Assembly (NCBI RefSeq): GCF_010820565.1
Contig: NZ_JAAIJQ010000020.1
Location: 1-64,000, forward strand
Source of the DNA: Thiorhodococcus minor
GTDB lineage: Bacteria > Pseudomonadota > Gammaproteobacteria > Chromatiales > Chromatiaceae
Reading direction: 5' to 3'
DNA length: 64,000 nt
The notes below the pieces were generated by a model. That model made no database searches. It was not told where the DNA came from and saw only the letters and a program-made list of their open reading frames with translations. Position 1 is the stretch's first letter. The number at the start of each line of letters is the position of its first letter. Position numbers and translations under genes: made by a program. Shown in pieces: positions 1 to 9,234 of the stretch.

Positions 1-700
1 TTAGCACACCACTCCCCCGAACGGCGAAACGCGGGGCCTTGATCGTCGTTTCGTCCACGCGCCGGGTCTTAGGCGGGGCGCCCCGCCGCCACAGGCCCGC
101 GACCGCGGGGGGGCGCCGCTCCCACGGCACATCGCCTGAATGATGCCTAATGGCTGCTTGACCGAGTGGGCGATACGATGATCAAGGCCCAAAGCGCTTA
201 TGCCCACCCCCGCATGGAGCAAACTGCCCTATCACAGCGGGCGATTCCATTTGTGAGAAACGGACCAGCTCAGACCCGACCAAGGAGCCACGACGGGCGA
301 AAGCAAGAGGAGGAGGGGGAGGAAGCCACGCGCAGCTTGACGCACGAGCACGCGGCGAGATTTAGCGAGAAGTGAAGAGGGACCGCACATCGCGCACTCC
401 ACCCAAAGACCATAGGTGGGAGTGCTCAGCGAGCCTGGGGGCTGAGGCGGCTGTGCAATGGTAAGCGCTCAGCCCCCGCCAATTTCGGCTGCTCCTGTGC
501 GTAAGCCACTGATTCGTCGTTCAAGAGGGTGGCATCCGTGGAGGGGGCTGAACAGTTAAGTGCAATGGAGCCTTGCCCCACCACCGTGCCGAATGCCAAA
601 CGACATTCGGCGCGCGATCGGTGATCGGAGAGCGCTCTCTTAGCCGACAAGCCGGCCGCAAAGGCGGCCAGAAACCTTTAGCGGCTCAGTTTCGAGACAC
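1..700. other. Gene-poor stretch, no recognisable gene
   Basis: About 700 bases without a coding region I can support. Short open frames exist on both strands but show no family motif, no convincing ribosome-binding site and low-complexity Arg/Pro/Gly composition typical of antisense reading of GC-rich DNA. A perfect 16-bp palindrome, GGCGGGGCGCCCCGCC, lies at 72-87 inside a very GC-rich patch (60-120). The function is unknown. Confidence 0.5.
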
Positions 701-1105
701 TCAGCCTTCGACCAAACGCAGTGAATTCGCCTTGAAGGCCTCGCGATCATCCTTCGAAGATGGATCATAGCCCTGGTCCCGCATCTTCTGTTTCATCCAT
801 CCAGGCAGGACACCACGTACGTAGACGTTCTCCGAGTTATCGGGGTCGACGTATCGCTTGTACTGCCGGCTGCTAACGAGCTTCCGCGAGCCTACCGAGC
901 CGCGCCGACGACGTGGCGCGATCATCGAAATGATCTCGTCCAGCTCATAGCCATTATTGATAATGAGGTCCTTCACCTGCTGGACGACCTCATCCTTGCG
1001 CTCTTCACGCCGAACTTCCAGCATACGCCGCAGCTCTGCCTTCCTACTTTCAGCCTCTTCAAGCTGCCGTTGAATTTCTTCGACACTGAGATCAGTGTAA
1101 TCCAC
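701..1105 (-). CDS. H-NS family nucleoid-associated protein
   Basis: Small DNA-binding protein of the H-NS histone family, about 134 residues. The first half is a charged, heptad-like coiled coil (EEIQRQLEEAESRKAELRRM), the usual oligomerisation region. A basic linker with RRRRGS follows, then a C-terminal domain with KRYVDPDNSENVYVRG. In classical H-NS the C-terminal DNA-contact loop follows a YRNP...W segment and is Q/R-G-R-type. Here that place reads VRGVLPGWM, so the AT-hook-like Arg pair is not the standard one. The start is GTG at 1105, because GGAGG sits 8 nt upstream of it. An earlier in-frame GTG at 1120 lies at that ribosome-binding site and is unlikely. Monocistronic and minus strand. 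Probably a xenogeneic silencer or nucleoid organiser; the binding preference is inferred. Confidence 0.85.
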   Translation of the reverse strand: MDYTDLSVEEIQRQLEEAESRKAELRRMLEVRREERKDEVVQQVKDLIINNGYELDEIISMIAPRRRRGSVGSRKLVSSRQYKRYVDPDNSENVYVRGVLPGWMKQKMRDQGYDPSSKDDREAFKANSLRLVEG

Positions 1106-1885
1106 GTGAGACGCCTCCACGAGAGATAAGCATTTAAAGTTTAGAAATAACCATCACTGGCTCGCCGCAATGATGGATGCCCGCACCGCCTGATGTCAAG
1201 GAGCATACGCCTTATTGCACATTCCCGGCATGTCTTTCAGCATCTATCCTGGACCAATAGCGGAGATCATGAGCACGCTGAAAATCACGGAGCGTGCTCA
1301 AACAGGCAGCAGATAGCCCCAAGCCTCAGACTCCAATCACCCAGCACCCATCTCCGCCTCGCCTTCAAGCGAATCCACATAGCCGACCTGCAGCGCAATC
1401 GAGCTCCGATATCATCGGCTTCGCGCCCATCGCCCAAAGACGCAACTCCCGTTCGCTTTAACAGTTCGAAGAAAGCTGGGGCGGCGCGATACGGCAGATC
1501 TGCAAATGCAGTCTTTCGAACTGAAAGGGCATCAAGGAAGCGATCAGCTCCCAGCCTTCAGGGGTCAGCTTTTCACCATCGACCAATGAACCATCGAGCG
1601 GGGTTTTCACTGACGCTGCCGGCGAGCAAAGACGTAGATATCGAAGCGCTTGGCAGCACGAATGCTGGAAGCTGACCGCTCGCAGCTGTTTCTAAGCTCG
1701 CGGAAGTGGATCTAGGGGGCGAAGATGACAGCACGGCCAATCGACAGAGGTCGAGCCTCAGTCAGTAGCGCAACCGAGGGTCGCAGTAAGGACAGCGGAG
1801 ACCCATGGGAGAGTGCGTGGCGACCGAACAGGACCCGCACCATCGGGCACCGCCTAACAATCACCAGCTCAGCACGATCAGCAGC
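1106..1885. other. Intergenic region between the H-NS gene and queA
   Basis: Nearly 800 bases with no gene I can defend. The part next to the H-NS start (1121-1155) is AT-rich and presumably holds its promoter. One copy of a dispersed 39-nt repeat lies at 1534-1572. No tgt gene, the common neighbour of queA, is present here. Confidence 0.5.
1534..1572. repeat. Dispersed 39-nt repeat, copy 1
   Basis: This stretch begins AAGGAAGC and contains TCAGCTCCCAGCCT and CAGCTTT. It matches 22068-22106 at 33 of 39 positions by hand alignment, in the same orientation. Both copies are intergenic. It looks like a short interspersed repeat of the genome; its function is unknown. Confidence 0.6.
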
Positions 1886-2932
1886 TCAGCCTTGGCGCGT
1901 GGGCGTGAGAAACATGGCATCACCATAGCTAAAGAATCGATAACGCTGCGCGACCGCGTGACGGTATGCCGCCATGATGCGCTCGTAGCCGGCGAAGGCG
2001 GCAACCAGCACCAAGAGCGTCGACTCGGGCAAGTGAAAATTAGTGATCATTGCGTCTACGCTACGAAAGCGATAGCCGGGCCGAATGAATAGGCGGGTCT
2101 CACCTCGAAAGGGTCGCAGCTCCCCACCCGCCGCCGCGGCTTCCAGGCTGCGCACGCAGGTCGTCCCGACGGCAATGACTCGTCCCCCGGCCCGACGCGT
2201 CTCGGCAATACACTCACAGACGGACTCATTGACCTCCAGCCACTCGGCGTGCATCACATGCTGGCTGAGATCGTCCACCCGCACCGGCTGAAAGGTTCCG
2301 CTGCCAACGTGGAGCGTCACCTCGACACGCCCCACACCGCGCCTGTCCAGCTCGGCCAATAGCCGCTCATCGAAATGCAGGCCGGCAGTCGGTGCCGCAA
2401 TAGCACCGGTTTCGCGCGCAAAAAGGGTTTGATACCTGGAGTCGTCGGTCTCGTCATCCGATCGGCGAATATAGGGCGGCAAGGGCATGTGCCCGTGCGT
2501 AGCCATCACCTCCATGAAGGTGGATTGGAGCAAACGGAGCAGAAACAAGCCCCCTTCACGCCGCAGAACCTCGGCCTGCAGTCCGACTTCCAGCGTTATT
2601 CGACTCCCGGCTTTAGGCGGCTTGCTCGCCCTGATGTGCACCAAGGCCTCCTCTGGCCCCAGGAGACGCTCGACGAGGAGCTCGACATGCCCCCCGGTTG
2701 CCTTACGTCCGAAGAGCCGGGCACGCATGACGCGCGTGTTGTTGAAAACCAGCAGATCGTTCGGGCGCAGCAGCGTCGGAAGATCCGCAAACACCAAATC
2801 ACGATGGGCGACTCCCGGGTCATCGCCGCTCGAGTCATTCAGGGCCAGCAATCGGGAGGCCGAGCGATGATCGAGCGGGTACTGAGCGATGAGCTCGGGC
2901 GGGAGATCATAATAGAAATCTGAACGACGCAT
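1886..2932 (-). CDS. queA: S-adenosylmethionine:tRNA ribosyltransferase-isomerase QueA
   Basis: Transfers and isomerises the ribosyl group of SAM onto 7-aminomethyl-7-deazaguanine in tRNA to make epoxyqueuosine, the penultimate step of queuosine synthesis. The protein begins [19 protein letters not shown], the canonical QueA N-terminus, so the start is ATG at 2932; 48 further upstream codons in frame are spurious. Family blocks seen include [23 protein letters not shown] and a C-terminal [19 protein letters not shown]. At 348 residues it is close to E. coli QueA (356). The usual partner tgt is not next to it. Monocistronic, with a REP-like element in its upstream region. Confidence 0.97.
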   Translation of the reverse strand: MRRSDFYYDLPPELIAQYPLDHRSASRLLALNDSSGDDPGVAHRDLVFADLPTLLRPNDLLVFNNTRVMRARLFGRKATGGHVELLVERLLGPEEALVHIRASKPPKAGSRITLEVGLQAEVLRREGGLFLLRLLQSTFMEVMATHGHMPLPPYIRRSDDETDDSRYQTLFARETGAIAAPTAGLHFDERLLAELDRRGVGRVEVTLHVGSGTFQPVRVDDLSQHVMHAEWLEVNESVCECIAETRRAGGRVIAVGTTCVRSLEAAAAGGELRPFRGETRLFIRPGYRFRSVDAMITNFHLPESTLLVLVAAFAGYERIMAAYRHAVAQRYRFFSYGDAMFLTPTRQG

Positions 2933-3066
2933 CGCCGAGAGTTTATCATGTCGCGCCGCTGAACTGATCGCACACGAATGCGCTCGACCTGAGTAGGCGA
3001 TGCTCGCATGCGCCCACGAGGCTTGGCGAGCAGGGCATCGATCATCGATTGGGTCGGCCTCCCGCT

Positions 3067-3141
3067 GGGTGGACAAGCGCAGCGCAGTCCACCAACGCCG
3101 GCGCGGGATTCGGTGGACTTCGCTCTCGCTCGTCCACCCTA
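3067..3141. repeat. REP-like double inverted repeat (GTGGAC/GTCCAC)
   Basis: A compact imperfect palindrome built from GGGTGGAC (3067-3074), GTCCACC (3087-3093), GGTGGACTTCGC (3112-3123) and CGTCCACCCT (3131-3140). The outer arms pair with each other and the inner arms with each other, so a long cruciform or two nested hairpins are possible. Placed between divergent queA and the namZ-like gene. It resembles the short extragenic palindromes common in proteobacteria, but only one copy lies in this window. Confidence 0.7.
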
Positions 3142-3273
3142 CAGATCCAACTGACGATCAAGGCCGCGAGCGGCGCTTGCCGGTCCACTTGGCCGCTGTC
3201 TGCTCCAATCCTCGACTCATAGCGCTGTCGATCGATATCGCCCGAACGAGACACAAGCACAGGATCCCCGTCC

Positions 3274-4482
3274 ATGACGAAGCTCGGCATCGATAGATTG
3301 CTCGATACCCCCGACCTTAGAAAACCGCTGTGGGGCCGTCGAGCCGCACTGCTCGGACACGCCGCTTCGATGACATCGGAAGGCATTCACACGCTGGATG
3401 CGCTCATGGCGCTTGGCGAGATCAACCTCAGCGCCGCCTTCGGCCCGCAGCACGGTATGAAGGGCGACAAGCAAGACAACATGATCGAGACGACCGACGA
3501 GATCGACCCAAGCTACGGCATCCCGATCTTCAGTCTTTATGGAGAGGTCCGCTATCCGACCCAGTCCATGCTGGACAGCTTCGATGTCCTGCTCGTCGAC
3601 CTTCAAGACATCGGCACGCGCATCTACACCTATGTGACCACGCTCGCCTATCTGCTCGAGTCCTGCTCGGCAGCGGGGAAAAGCATCTGGATCCTCGACC
3701 GCCCGAACCCGGCCGGACGGCCGATGGAGGGAACGCTACTGGAGCCGGGCTGGGAGAGCTTCGTCGGGGCGGGCCCCATGCTCATGCGCCACGGACTGAC
3801 GCTCGGCGAGCTCGCCAAGTGGATGGTGAGCCAGCGCGGGCTCGATCTGGACCTGCATGTCGTCGCCATGGAGAACTACCGCCCAGCCGAGGCGCCCGGC
3901 TACGGCTGGCCCCTGACGGAGCTGTCCTGGATCAATCCGAGCCCCAATGCATCCAGCCTCAACATGGCGCGCTGCTTTCCCGGAACCGTCCTGCTCGAGG
4001 GCACGACGCTCTCGGAAGGCCGCGGCACGACAACCGCGCTCGAGCTCGTCGGCGCGCCCGACCTTAGCTTCGAGCGCATCCTGAAGCGTATGCGGCAGGA
4101 CCAAGAGGAATGGGTCCAAGGCGCGTTGATCCGGCCCTGCTGGCTCGCGCCCACCTTCCACAAGCATGCCGGCAAGCTCTGCTCGGGGCTCCAGCTACAC
4201 ACGGATAACAGGCACTATCGGCACGAGCAGTTTCGCCCCTATCGCTTGATGGCCCTGCTCTTCAAGTCGCTGCGCGCCGAATACCCGGATTATCCGCTGT
4301 GGCGTGATTTCCACTATGAGTACGAGACCGAGCGACTTGCGATCGACCTGCTGGCGGGCGGGCCCTTCCTCCGTGAATGGGTCGACGACCCCGAGGCCCA
4401 GCCGGGCGACTTCGATCGGCGCCTGGCTGCGGACGAGTCGGTCTGGGCAGACAGGGTCGCACCGCATCGCATCTACGGCTGA
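3274..4482 (+). CDS. namZ: NamZ-like exo-beta-N-acetylmuramidase (DUF1343, GH171)
   Basis: Member of the family that removes N-acetylmuramic acid from the non-reducing end of peptidoglycan fragments. About 402 residues, the usual length. Conserved segments include GPQHGMKG (57-64), LVDLQDIGTRIYTYVTTL, ILDRPNPAGR, RHGLTLGELA, WINPSPNASSL and EGRGTTTALELVGAP. The family motif is normally GPEHG, where the Glu is considered important for catalysis; here it is Gln (Q59). No signal peptide is visible, so the protein appears cytoplasmic, consistent with a role in recycling internalised muropeptides rather than in the envelope. The start ATG at 3274 has AGGA about 9 nt upstream. Monocistronic. The family is certain; activity on the standard substrate is less so. 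Confidence 0.85.
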   Translation: MTKLGIDRLLDTPDLRKPLWGRRAALLGHAASMTSEGIHTLDALMALGEINLSAAFGPQHGMKGDKQDNMIETTDEIDPSYGIPIFSLYGEVRYPTQSMLDSFDVLLVDLQDIGTRIYTYVTTLAYLLESCSAAGKSIWILDRPNPAGRPMEGTLLEPGWESFVGAGPMLMRHGLTLGELAKWMVSQRGLDLDLHVVAMENYRPAEAPGYGWPLTELSWINPSPNASSLNMARCFPGTVLLEGTTLSEGRGTTTALELVGAPDLSFERILKRMRQDQEEWVQGALIRPCWLAPTFHKHAGKLCSGLQLHTDNRHYRHEQFRPYRLMALLFKSLRAEYPDYPLWRDFHYEYETERLAIDLLAGGPFLREWVDDPEAQPGDFDRRLAADESVWADRVAPHRIYG

Positions 4483-4544
4483 CGCAGGTTTCTCGGGCCG
4501 GAGCAGGCAGGGAGGCCGACTGCTCTCAGGACAGTCGCGGCCGC

Positions 4545-5978
4545 CTATTCGGCGGACCGCCCGGAGCCGAGTCTCAGGATCACCCGAAGGCCTGGCTGGT
4601 GATCTGCCAGCGCGATGGAGCCATGGTGCAGCTGGATGACGGCCTGAACCAAGCTCAAGCCCAGCCCGCTGCCCGGCGTGGAGCGGCTATGGTCGGCACG
4701 GAAGAAGCGGCGGAAGACCTGCTCGCGAAGCTCGACCGGGATCCCTGGTCCATTGTCCGCCACCTCGACGCGCGCGCCCGCCCCGGGCAAGGTCTCCAGG
4801 CCGATCGCGATCGCCCCGCCCGGGGGCGTGTATTTGATGGCATTGTCGACGAGATTGGCGAGCGCCTGGAACAAGAGGTCGCGATCGCCGAAGACGCGCC
4901 CCAAGCCGCTGCTGGTATAGAGGATCTGCTGCTCGCGGTCCGCCGCGAGGGGCTCGTAGAGCTCGACGACATCCTGAACGAGTGGGGTCAGATCCACAGC
5001 CGCGAAGGCGGCGCGGCGACTGCCGGACTCGATGCGCGCGATCCGCAGCAAGGCGTTGAAGGTCGCGAGCATCTCTTCGGCATCGCCAATGGTCTCCTCC
5101 GCCAGATCTGCGGCCCTTCCCGAGGCGGGCAGCTCGGCGCTCAGCAGCTCGAGCTTGTTCCTGAGGCGCGTCAGCGGGGTCCTCAGGTCATGCGCGATGT
5201 TGTCGGAGACCTGGCGCACGCTTGCCATCAGCTGCTCGATACGGTCGAGCATCGCATTGAGACTGGCGGCAAGCTGATCGAAATCGTCGCCGCTGCCGCT
5301 CAGTGGAATACGCCGCGAAAGATCTCCCGCCATGATCTCGCGGCTGGTCTGGTTGATCGATTCCAGACGGCGCACCAGCCCAGCGCTCATCAGCCAGCCA
5401 CCGAGCAGGGCCAAGGCAGCCGTGATGGCGAGCCCCCAGGTCAAGGCATCCAGGATCAGGGCGCGCGTGGCTTCGAGATCCCGAACATCGCGCCCCACCA
5501 GTAGCCGCAGCCCACCGCGCAGCGCAAAGACCTGGGCGCGCGCCTCATGCTCTTCGGCGCGCGCCGGACCCCACTCGCGCAGCCTGAAACGGATCCAGCC
5601 GTCCGCATCCGGCATCTCCTGCGGCCAGCGGTCCAGATTTCCCACCACGCGCGCGAGGTCGCTGTCGACCAAGAGGTAGACGCTGGCACCCACGGGATCG
5701 CGCGCGACCCGCTCGGTGATCAGGGCCGTCAGACCGCCCAGGCCGCGCCGGCGATACTGCTCGGCGAGCCCTCGGATCTCGGCTTGGATCGTCGCCGTCG
5801 TCTGGCGGTCCATGTAGCCCGCCGTCGACCAGTAGATGAAGCCGAGCAGGATGGCAACAGAGACGCTCAGCAGGAGGACGTAGAGCAGCGCCAGACGAAA
5901 GGTGGAGCTGCGCAGGATCCGGGCCGCGCCCGTGCGCAGCTGGCCCCAAGGGCTGGACGGCGGATCCTGAGAGATCAT
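4545..5978 (-). CDS. Two-component sensor histidine kinase (HAMP, HisKA, HATPase)
   Basis: Inner-membrane sensor of 477 residues. TM1 is near residues 25-48 (LALLYVLLLSVSVAILLGFI), followed by a roughly 120-residue periplasmic sensor, TM2 (GLAITAALALLGGWL), then HAMP. The HisKA H-box DNIAHDLRTPLTRLR has the phospho-acceptor at His263. The ATPase shows an N-box (ANLVDNAIKYTPPGG), G1 (VADNGPGIP) and G2 (GSGLGLSLV). Layout and motifs recall QseC/PmrB/CopS-type kinases. The start is ATG at 5978, which overlaps the regulator's stop codon as ATGA, so translation is coupled. Third gene of the operon degP - regulator - kinase. The signal is unknown; the linkage to degP suggests envelope damage. Confidence 0.93.
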   Translation of the reverse strand: MISQDPPSSPWGQLRTGAARILRSSTFRLALLYVLLLSVSVAILLGFIYWSTAGYMDRQTTATIQAEIRGLAEQYRRRGLGGLTALITERVARDPVGASVYLLVDSDLARVVGNLDRWPQEMPDADGWIRFRLREWGPARAEEHEARAQVFALRGGLRLLVGRDVRDLEATRALILDALTWGLAITAALALLGGWLMSAGLVRRLESINQTSREIMAGDLSRRIPLSGSGDDFDQLAASLNAMLDRIEQLMASVRQVSDNIAHDLRTPLTRLRNKLELLSAELPASGRAADLAEETIGDAEEMLATFNALLRIARIESGSRRAAFAAVDLTPLVQDVVELYEPLAADREQQILYTSSGLGRVFGDRDLLFQALANLVDNAIKYTPPGGAIAIGLETLPGAGARVEVADNGPGIPVELREQVFRRFFRADHSRSTPGSGLGLSLVQAVIQLHHGSIALADHQPGLRVILRLGSGRSAE

Positions 5979-6649
5979 TCGGCGCGCAGCATATAGCCGG
6001 CCCCGCGCACCGTGTGCAGTAGCTGGATATCGAACTCCTTGTCGATCTTGCCGCGCAGCCGGCTGATGTGCACGTCGATCACGTTCGTCTGGGGATCGAA
6101 GTGATAGTCCCACACCTGCTCGAGCAGCATGGTCCGCGTGACCACCTGCCCGGCGTGCCGCATCAGGCATTCGAGCAAGCGAAACTCCCGCGGCTGCAAC
6201 AGGATCTGCTTACCGGCACGGCTGACCTCGCGCTTCAGCAGATCCATCTCCAAATCCGCCACCCGGAGCCGCGTCTCGGGCGCATCCGGGCTCCCGCGTC
6301 TCAGCAGTGCCTCGACGCGGGCTTGCAGCTCGGAGAAGGCGAAGGGCTTGATCAGGTAGTCATCGCCCCCTGCGCGCAGCCCCTCGACCCGATCGTCGAC
6401 CTCGCCGAGTGCGCTGAGAAAGAGCACAGGCGTCTGGTTGCCAGAGGCGCGCAGCGTCCGGACGATCCCGAGCCCGTCCAGGCCAGGCAGCATGCGGTCG
6501 AGGATCAAGAGGTCGTAATCGCCACTCGCGGCGAGCAGCAGACCTTCGCGACCGTTCGCGGCCTGGTCCACGACGGCACCCGACTCCGCCAGGGCCTTAT
6601 AAAGGTAGTCCGCCATCTGGCGGTCGTCTTCCACCAGCAGGATTCGCAT
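5975..6649 (-). CDS. OmpR-family response regulator
   Basis: DNA-binding response regulator, 224 residues. The receiver domain has the acidic pair EDD near residues 8-9, phospho-acceptor Asp51 (LLILDRML) and a conserved Lys in DDYLIKPF. The C-terminal winged helix has LQPREFRLLECLMRHAG, VIDVHISRLRGKID and TVRGAGYML, typical of OmpR/PhoB regulators. The start ATG at 6649 is preceded by GGAGGGGGC; an upstream in-frame extension is not needed. It lies 22 nt downstream of degP and overlaps the kinase start by ATGA. A direct repeat CTTAAC-N5-CTTAAC 116 nt before degP is a plausible autoregulatory binding site. Confidence 0.95.
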   Translation of the reverse strand: MRILLVEDDRQMADYLYKALAESGAVVDQAANGREGLLLAASGDYDLLILDRMLPGLDGLGIVRTLRASGNQTPVLFLSALGEVDDRVEGLRAGGDDYLIKPFAFSELQARVEALLRRGSPDAPETRLRVADLEMDLLKREVSRAGKQILLQPREFRLLECLMRHAGQVVTRTMLLEQVWDYHFDPQTNVIDVHISRLRGKIDKEFDIQLLHTVRGAGYMLRAE

Positions 6650-6671
6650 GCCCCCTCCGCTTGCTGACTCC

Positions 6672-8195
6672 TCAGGCCGCCAGCGGGACAGCGACGAAGC
6701 GCGCTCGCCCATTTCGCTCCACCCGCAGGATCAGGGCCTGTTTCTGCGCTTTCGCCGCCTTGCGCACGGCCGCGACAACCTGATCCGGGGAATCCACCGG
6801 ATCCGCGCCAACCATCGAGATCAGACTCCCCGACTTGATACCCGCCTTCGCGGCCGGGCTGCCGGGCTCGACCCGGGCTACGAGAACGCCTTGCTGGGCC
6901 GCACTCAGTCCCTGCTGCATCCGCCTCTCCGGCGTCAAGGGCGCCAGATACAGGCCCAAGCGCGGCTGATCGCCATCGGCGCTCGGGCCCTGCCGCGCAA
7001 GAACGCCTTCCTCGCCAGGCATCTCGCCGACAGTGACCTCGATCCTACGCAACCTTCCCTCACGGGCCACCTCGAGCGTCATGGTCGAGCCGGCCTTGGT
7101 GCTCGCGACCACCTTGGGAAGATCTTTGTAATCCCTCAGGGGCTCGCCGTTGACGCGAAGCACGACATCTCCCGCTTGCAGATCCGTCCTGCTTGCCGGC
7201 CCGTCGCGCATGACGTCCGCGACCAGGACACCCTCCGCCGCGTCGAGCCCCAGACCAGCCGCCAGCTCGGGCGTGATGGCCTGGATTTGAATACCCAGCC
7301 ATCCGCGCTCTACACGACCATCTTCGCGCAGATCGGCCACGATCCCCCGCACGGTTTCCGCCGGGATGGCGAAACCGATGCCGACGTTACCACCGGTCGG
7401 GGAATAGATGGCCGTGTTCACGCCGATCACGCGACCGCTGGTGTCGAACAAGGGTCCACCCGAATTGCCGCGGTTGATGGCGGCATCGATCTGCAAGTAG
7501 TCGTCATAGGGTCCAGAGTGGATATCCCGGCCGCGCGCGGAGATGATACCCGCATTCACAGAGCCGCCGAGCCCGAATGGATTGCCGACGGCGAGCACCC
7601 AGTCCCCGACGCGCGCCCTCGAGGAATCGCCAAGCTCGACATAGGGCAGCGGGGTCCCCGCGTCGATCTTCAGCAGCGCCAGATCCGTCTTATCGTCCCG
7701 ACCGACGACTCGCGCCAGATACTCTGACTCATCGTTCAGCACCACGGCCACCTCAGTCGCACCCTTGATGACGTGATTGTTGGTCACGATGTAGCCGCTT
7801 GGATCGATCAGGAATCCCGATCCCTGCCCCTCGACTCGATGCGGCGCCAGCTGCCCTCGCTCGCCGAAGAAGCGGCGAAACGGCTCAGGCAGGGGCATGC
7901 CCTTGGGGGAAGTACCATGGGCGGACAGACTCGCATGGTCCGCGCGCTCCGCCGTCACCTTGACGTTGACCACAGCTGGCGTCACGCGCTCAGCCACGTC
8001 CGCGAAACCCGGCAGCAAGGCGCTGCCCGCGGCTGGCACGCTGGCTACCTGTCCCGGCAGGGGACTGTTGGCATGTGCCCATATAGCCCCGCCGCCAGCA
8101 AGCGCGCTGGCGACGACCACTGCCAGTCCACGCTTGACCAGGCCAGGAGTGGCCGCATTTCGTCTAGGCTTGTTAGCGCCAGGAAGCTCAGTCAT
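6672..8195 (-). CDS. degP: DegP/MucD-type periplasmic serine protease (HtrA family)
   Basis: Envelope quality-control protease and chaperone, 507 residues. An N-terminal basic stretch and hydrophobic segment ([19 protein letters not shown]) serve as signal or anchor. The trypsin-like domain carries the triad His141 (TNNHVI), Asp171 ([10 protein letters not shown]) and Ser245 (RGNSGGPLF). Two PDZ domains follow, with [15 protein letters not shown] in the first. The start is ATG at 8195 with GAGG upstream; the in-frame Met at 8255 would add a cysteine-containing non-signal leader. First gene of a minus-strand operon with the two-component pair, so the protease is probably induced by the system it is encoded with. 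DegP, DegQ and MucD cannot be told apart from the sequence alone. Confidence 0.93.
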   Translation of the reverse strand: MTELPGANKPRRNAATPGLVKRGLAVVVASALAGGGAIWAHANSPLPGQVASVPAAGSALLPGFADVAERVTPAVVNVKVTAERADHASLSAHGTSPKGMPLPEPFRRFFGERGQLAPHRVEGQGSGFLIDPSGYIVTNNHVIKGATEVAVVLNDESEYLARVVGRDDKTDLALLKIDAGTPLPYVELGDSSRARVGDWVLAVGNPFGLGGSVNAGIISARGRDIHSGPYDDYLQIDAAINRGNSGGPLFDTSGRVIGVNTAIYSPTGGNVGIGFAIPAETVRGIVADLREDGRVERGWLGIQIQAITPELAAGLGLDAAEGVLVADVMRDGPASRTDLQAGDVVLRVNGEPLRDYKDLPKVVASTKAGSTMTLEVAREGRLRRIEVTVGEMPGEEGVLARQGPSADGDQPRLGLYLAPLTPERRMQQGLSAAQQGVLVARVEPGSPAAKAGIKSGSLISMVGADPVDSPDQVVAAVRKAAKAQKQALILRVERNGRARFVAVPLAA

Positions 8196-8310
8196 TGCAA
8201 GACAACCTCGATATAGGATGAAACTCAGGTGCCATGCGCAATCTCTCGAGACCACACCGCGACGGCACCGCGATCACGCCGAAGTATCGGGGCGGCTCCA
8301 TTGCAGCGGG

Positions 8311-8327
8311 CTTAACGCCGGCTTAAC
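8311..8327. promoter_or_regulatory. Putative OmpR-family operator, CTTAAC-N5-CTTAAC
   Basis: Two identical hexamers, CTTAAC at 8311-8316 and 8322-8327, are spaced exactly 11 bp apart. This is the geometry used by OmpR-family dimers, and it resembles the published PmrA-type box (YTTAAK-N5-YTTAAK). It lies 116 nt upstream of degP and also upstream of the divergent exported-protein gene at 8549. The match is seen in the sequence; regulation by the neighbouring response regulator is inference. Confidence 0.45.
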
Positions 8328-8548
8328 TTTTGGTTATGTCGCGCCAAGCATCGCGGTCAGACAACGCCGATGCCGGCATCGAGCCCGAGCAAAGGGTCCA
8401 GGACCTGTTCAAGCTCGCCCCCTTGGGAGCGAGCGGAGCCATCGAGACCCACTCAAGCTCGCCTCCGCGCTCATCCGTTCGTAACGAGAAGATCTACGTC
8501 CGAAAGGATCCACGTCCCACGAGCTCGACATCCAACAGGAGCGACAAC

Positions 8549-9118
8549 ATGCCAAGCCAACCGCGCATCCCAACCCTGACCGCCGGTCTCCTCGCGATGA
8601 CGCTCGCAAGCGCCGCGCAAGCGCAGACTGAAACCATGCCGATCGCCGGGGCAGCCGCCTCCATGGAGCTCACGGGAACCGTGACCATCGTGAACCAGGA
8701 AAAACGCATGCTGACCATCGAAACCCCTGACGGGCGCTTCGAGGTCCTGCATGTGCCCAAAGAGGTCACGCGACTGAGTGAGATCAAGATCGGCAACCTG
8801 CTGACCATTACCGAGACCCAAGCGCTCCTTGTCGATCTCAAGAAGGGCGACGGCGCGGGGACCATCGGCATGTCCAAGCGCACAACCACCGAGCGGGATC
8901 CGGGCACCAAGCCATCCGGCGCGATCGTCGACACCCTCACCATCAGCGGTCGCGTAGAATCCATGGACAAGGCCGCATCGACTGTCAGCGTTCGCGGCCC
9001 CAACCGCCTCGTCACCTTGAAGGTCGAGGATCCCGCGCTGCTCGACTCGCTTGCCGTCGGCGACGGGGTGGAGGCGAGCTACATGCGCATCATCAGCGGC
9101 GATGTAAAGTTCCAGTAG
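8549..9118 (+). CDS. Exported protein with two tandem small beta-rich domains
   Basis: Unknown function, 189 residues. It begins with a Sec signal peptide (LTAGLLAMTLASAAQAQ, AxA-type site) and then holds two similar blocks. The first runs ELTGTVTIVNQEKRMLTIET...EIKIGNLLTITETQALL. The second runs LTISGRVESMDKAASTVSVR...LAVGDGVEASYMRII. Each reads as G-x-V, then an 'xVsxR/E' strand, then a vxV/I-GD-x-v turn, like the DUF5666/OB-like exported domains. A Lys/Thr-rich linker joins them. The start ATG at 8549 has AGGAG 7 nt upstream. Divergent from degP and sharing its control region, so co-regulation is possible. A short lipoprotein gene follows. Confidence 0.75.
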   Translation: MPSQPRIPTLTAGLLAMTLASAAQAQTETMPIAGAAASMELTGTVTIVNQEKRMLTIETPDGRFEVLHVPKEVTRLSEIKIGNLLTITETQALLVDLKKGDGAGTIGMSKRTTTERDPGTKPSGAIVDTLTISGRVESMDKAASTVSVRGPNRLVTLKVEDPALLDSLAVGDGVEASYMRIISGDVKFQ

Positions 9119-9234
9119 ACCGCGAGGCTCGAGAGCGCCTCGGGCAGCACCCTGCCGAGGCACTCCCATGCGCTTCGCGCCTCATCGCCGCCCCCCTGAG
9201 CATCGACGTTTCAGGCGCAGATTCGGGCAGCCCA

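Noticed and set aside
426-770. Small overlapping frames on both strands at the left end
   Set aside because: No motifs and mutually overlapping; one is the shadow of the H-NS 3' end.
1886-2092. Possible tgt remnant beside queA
   Set aside because: The frames here are antisense to queA and show no Tgt motif.
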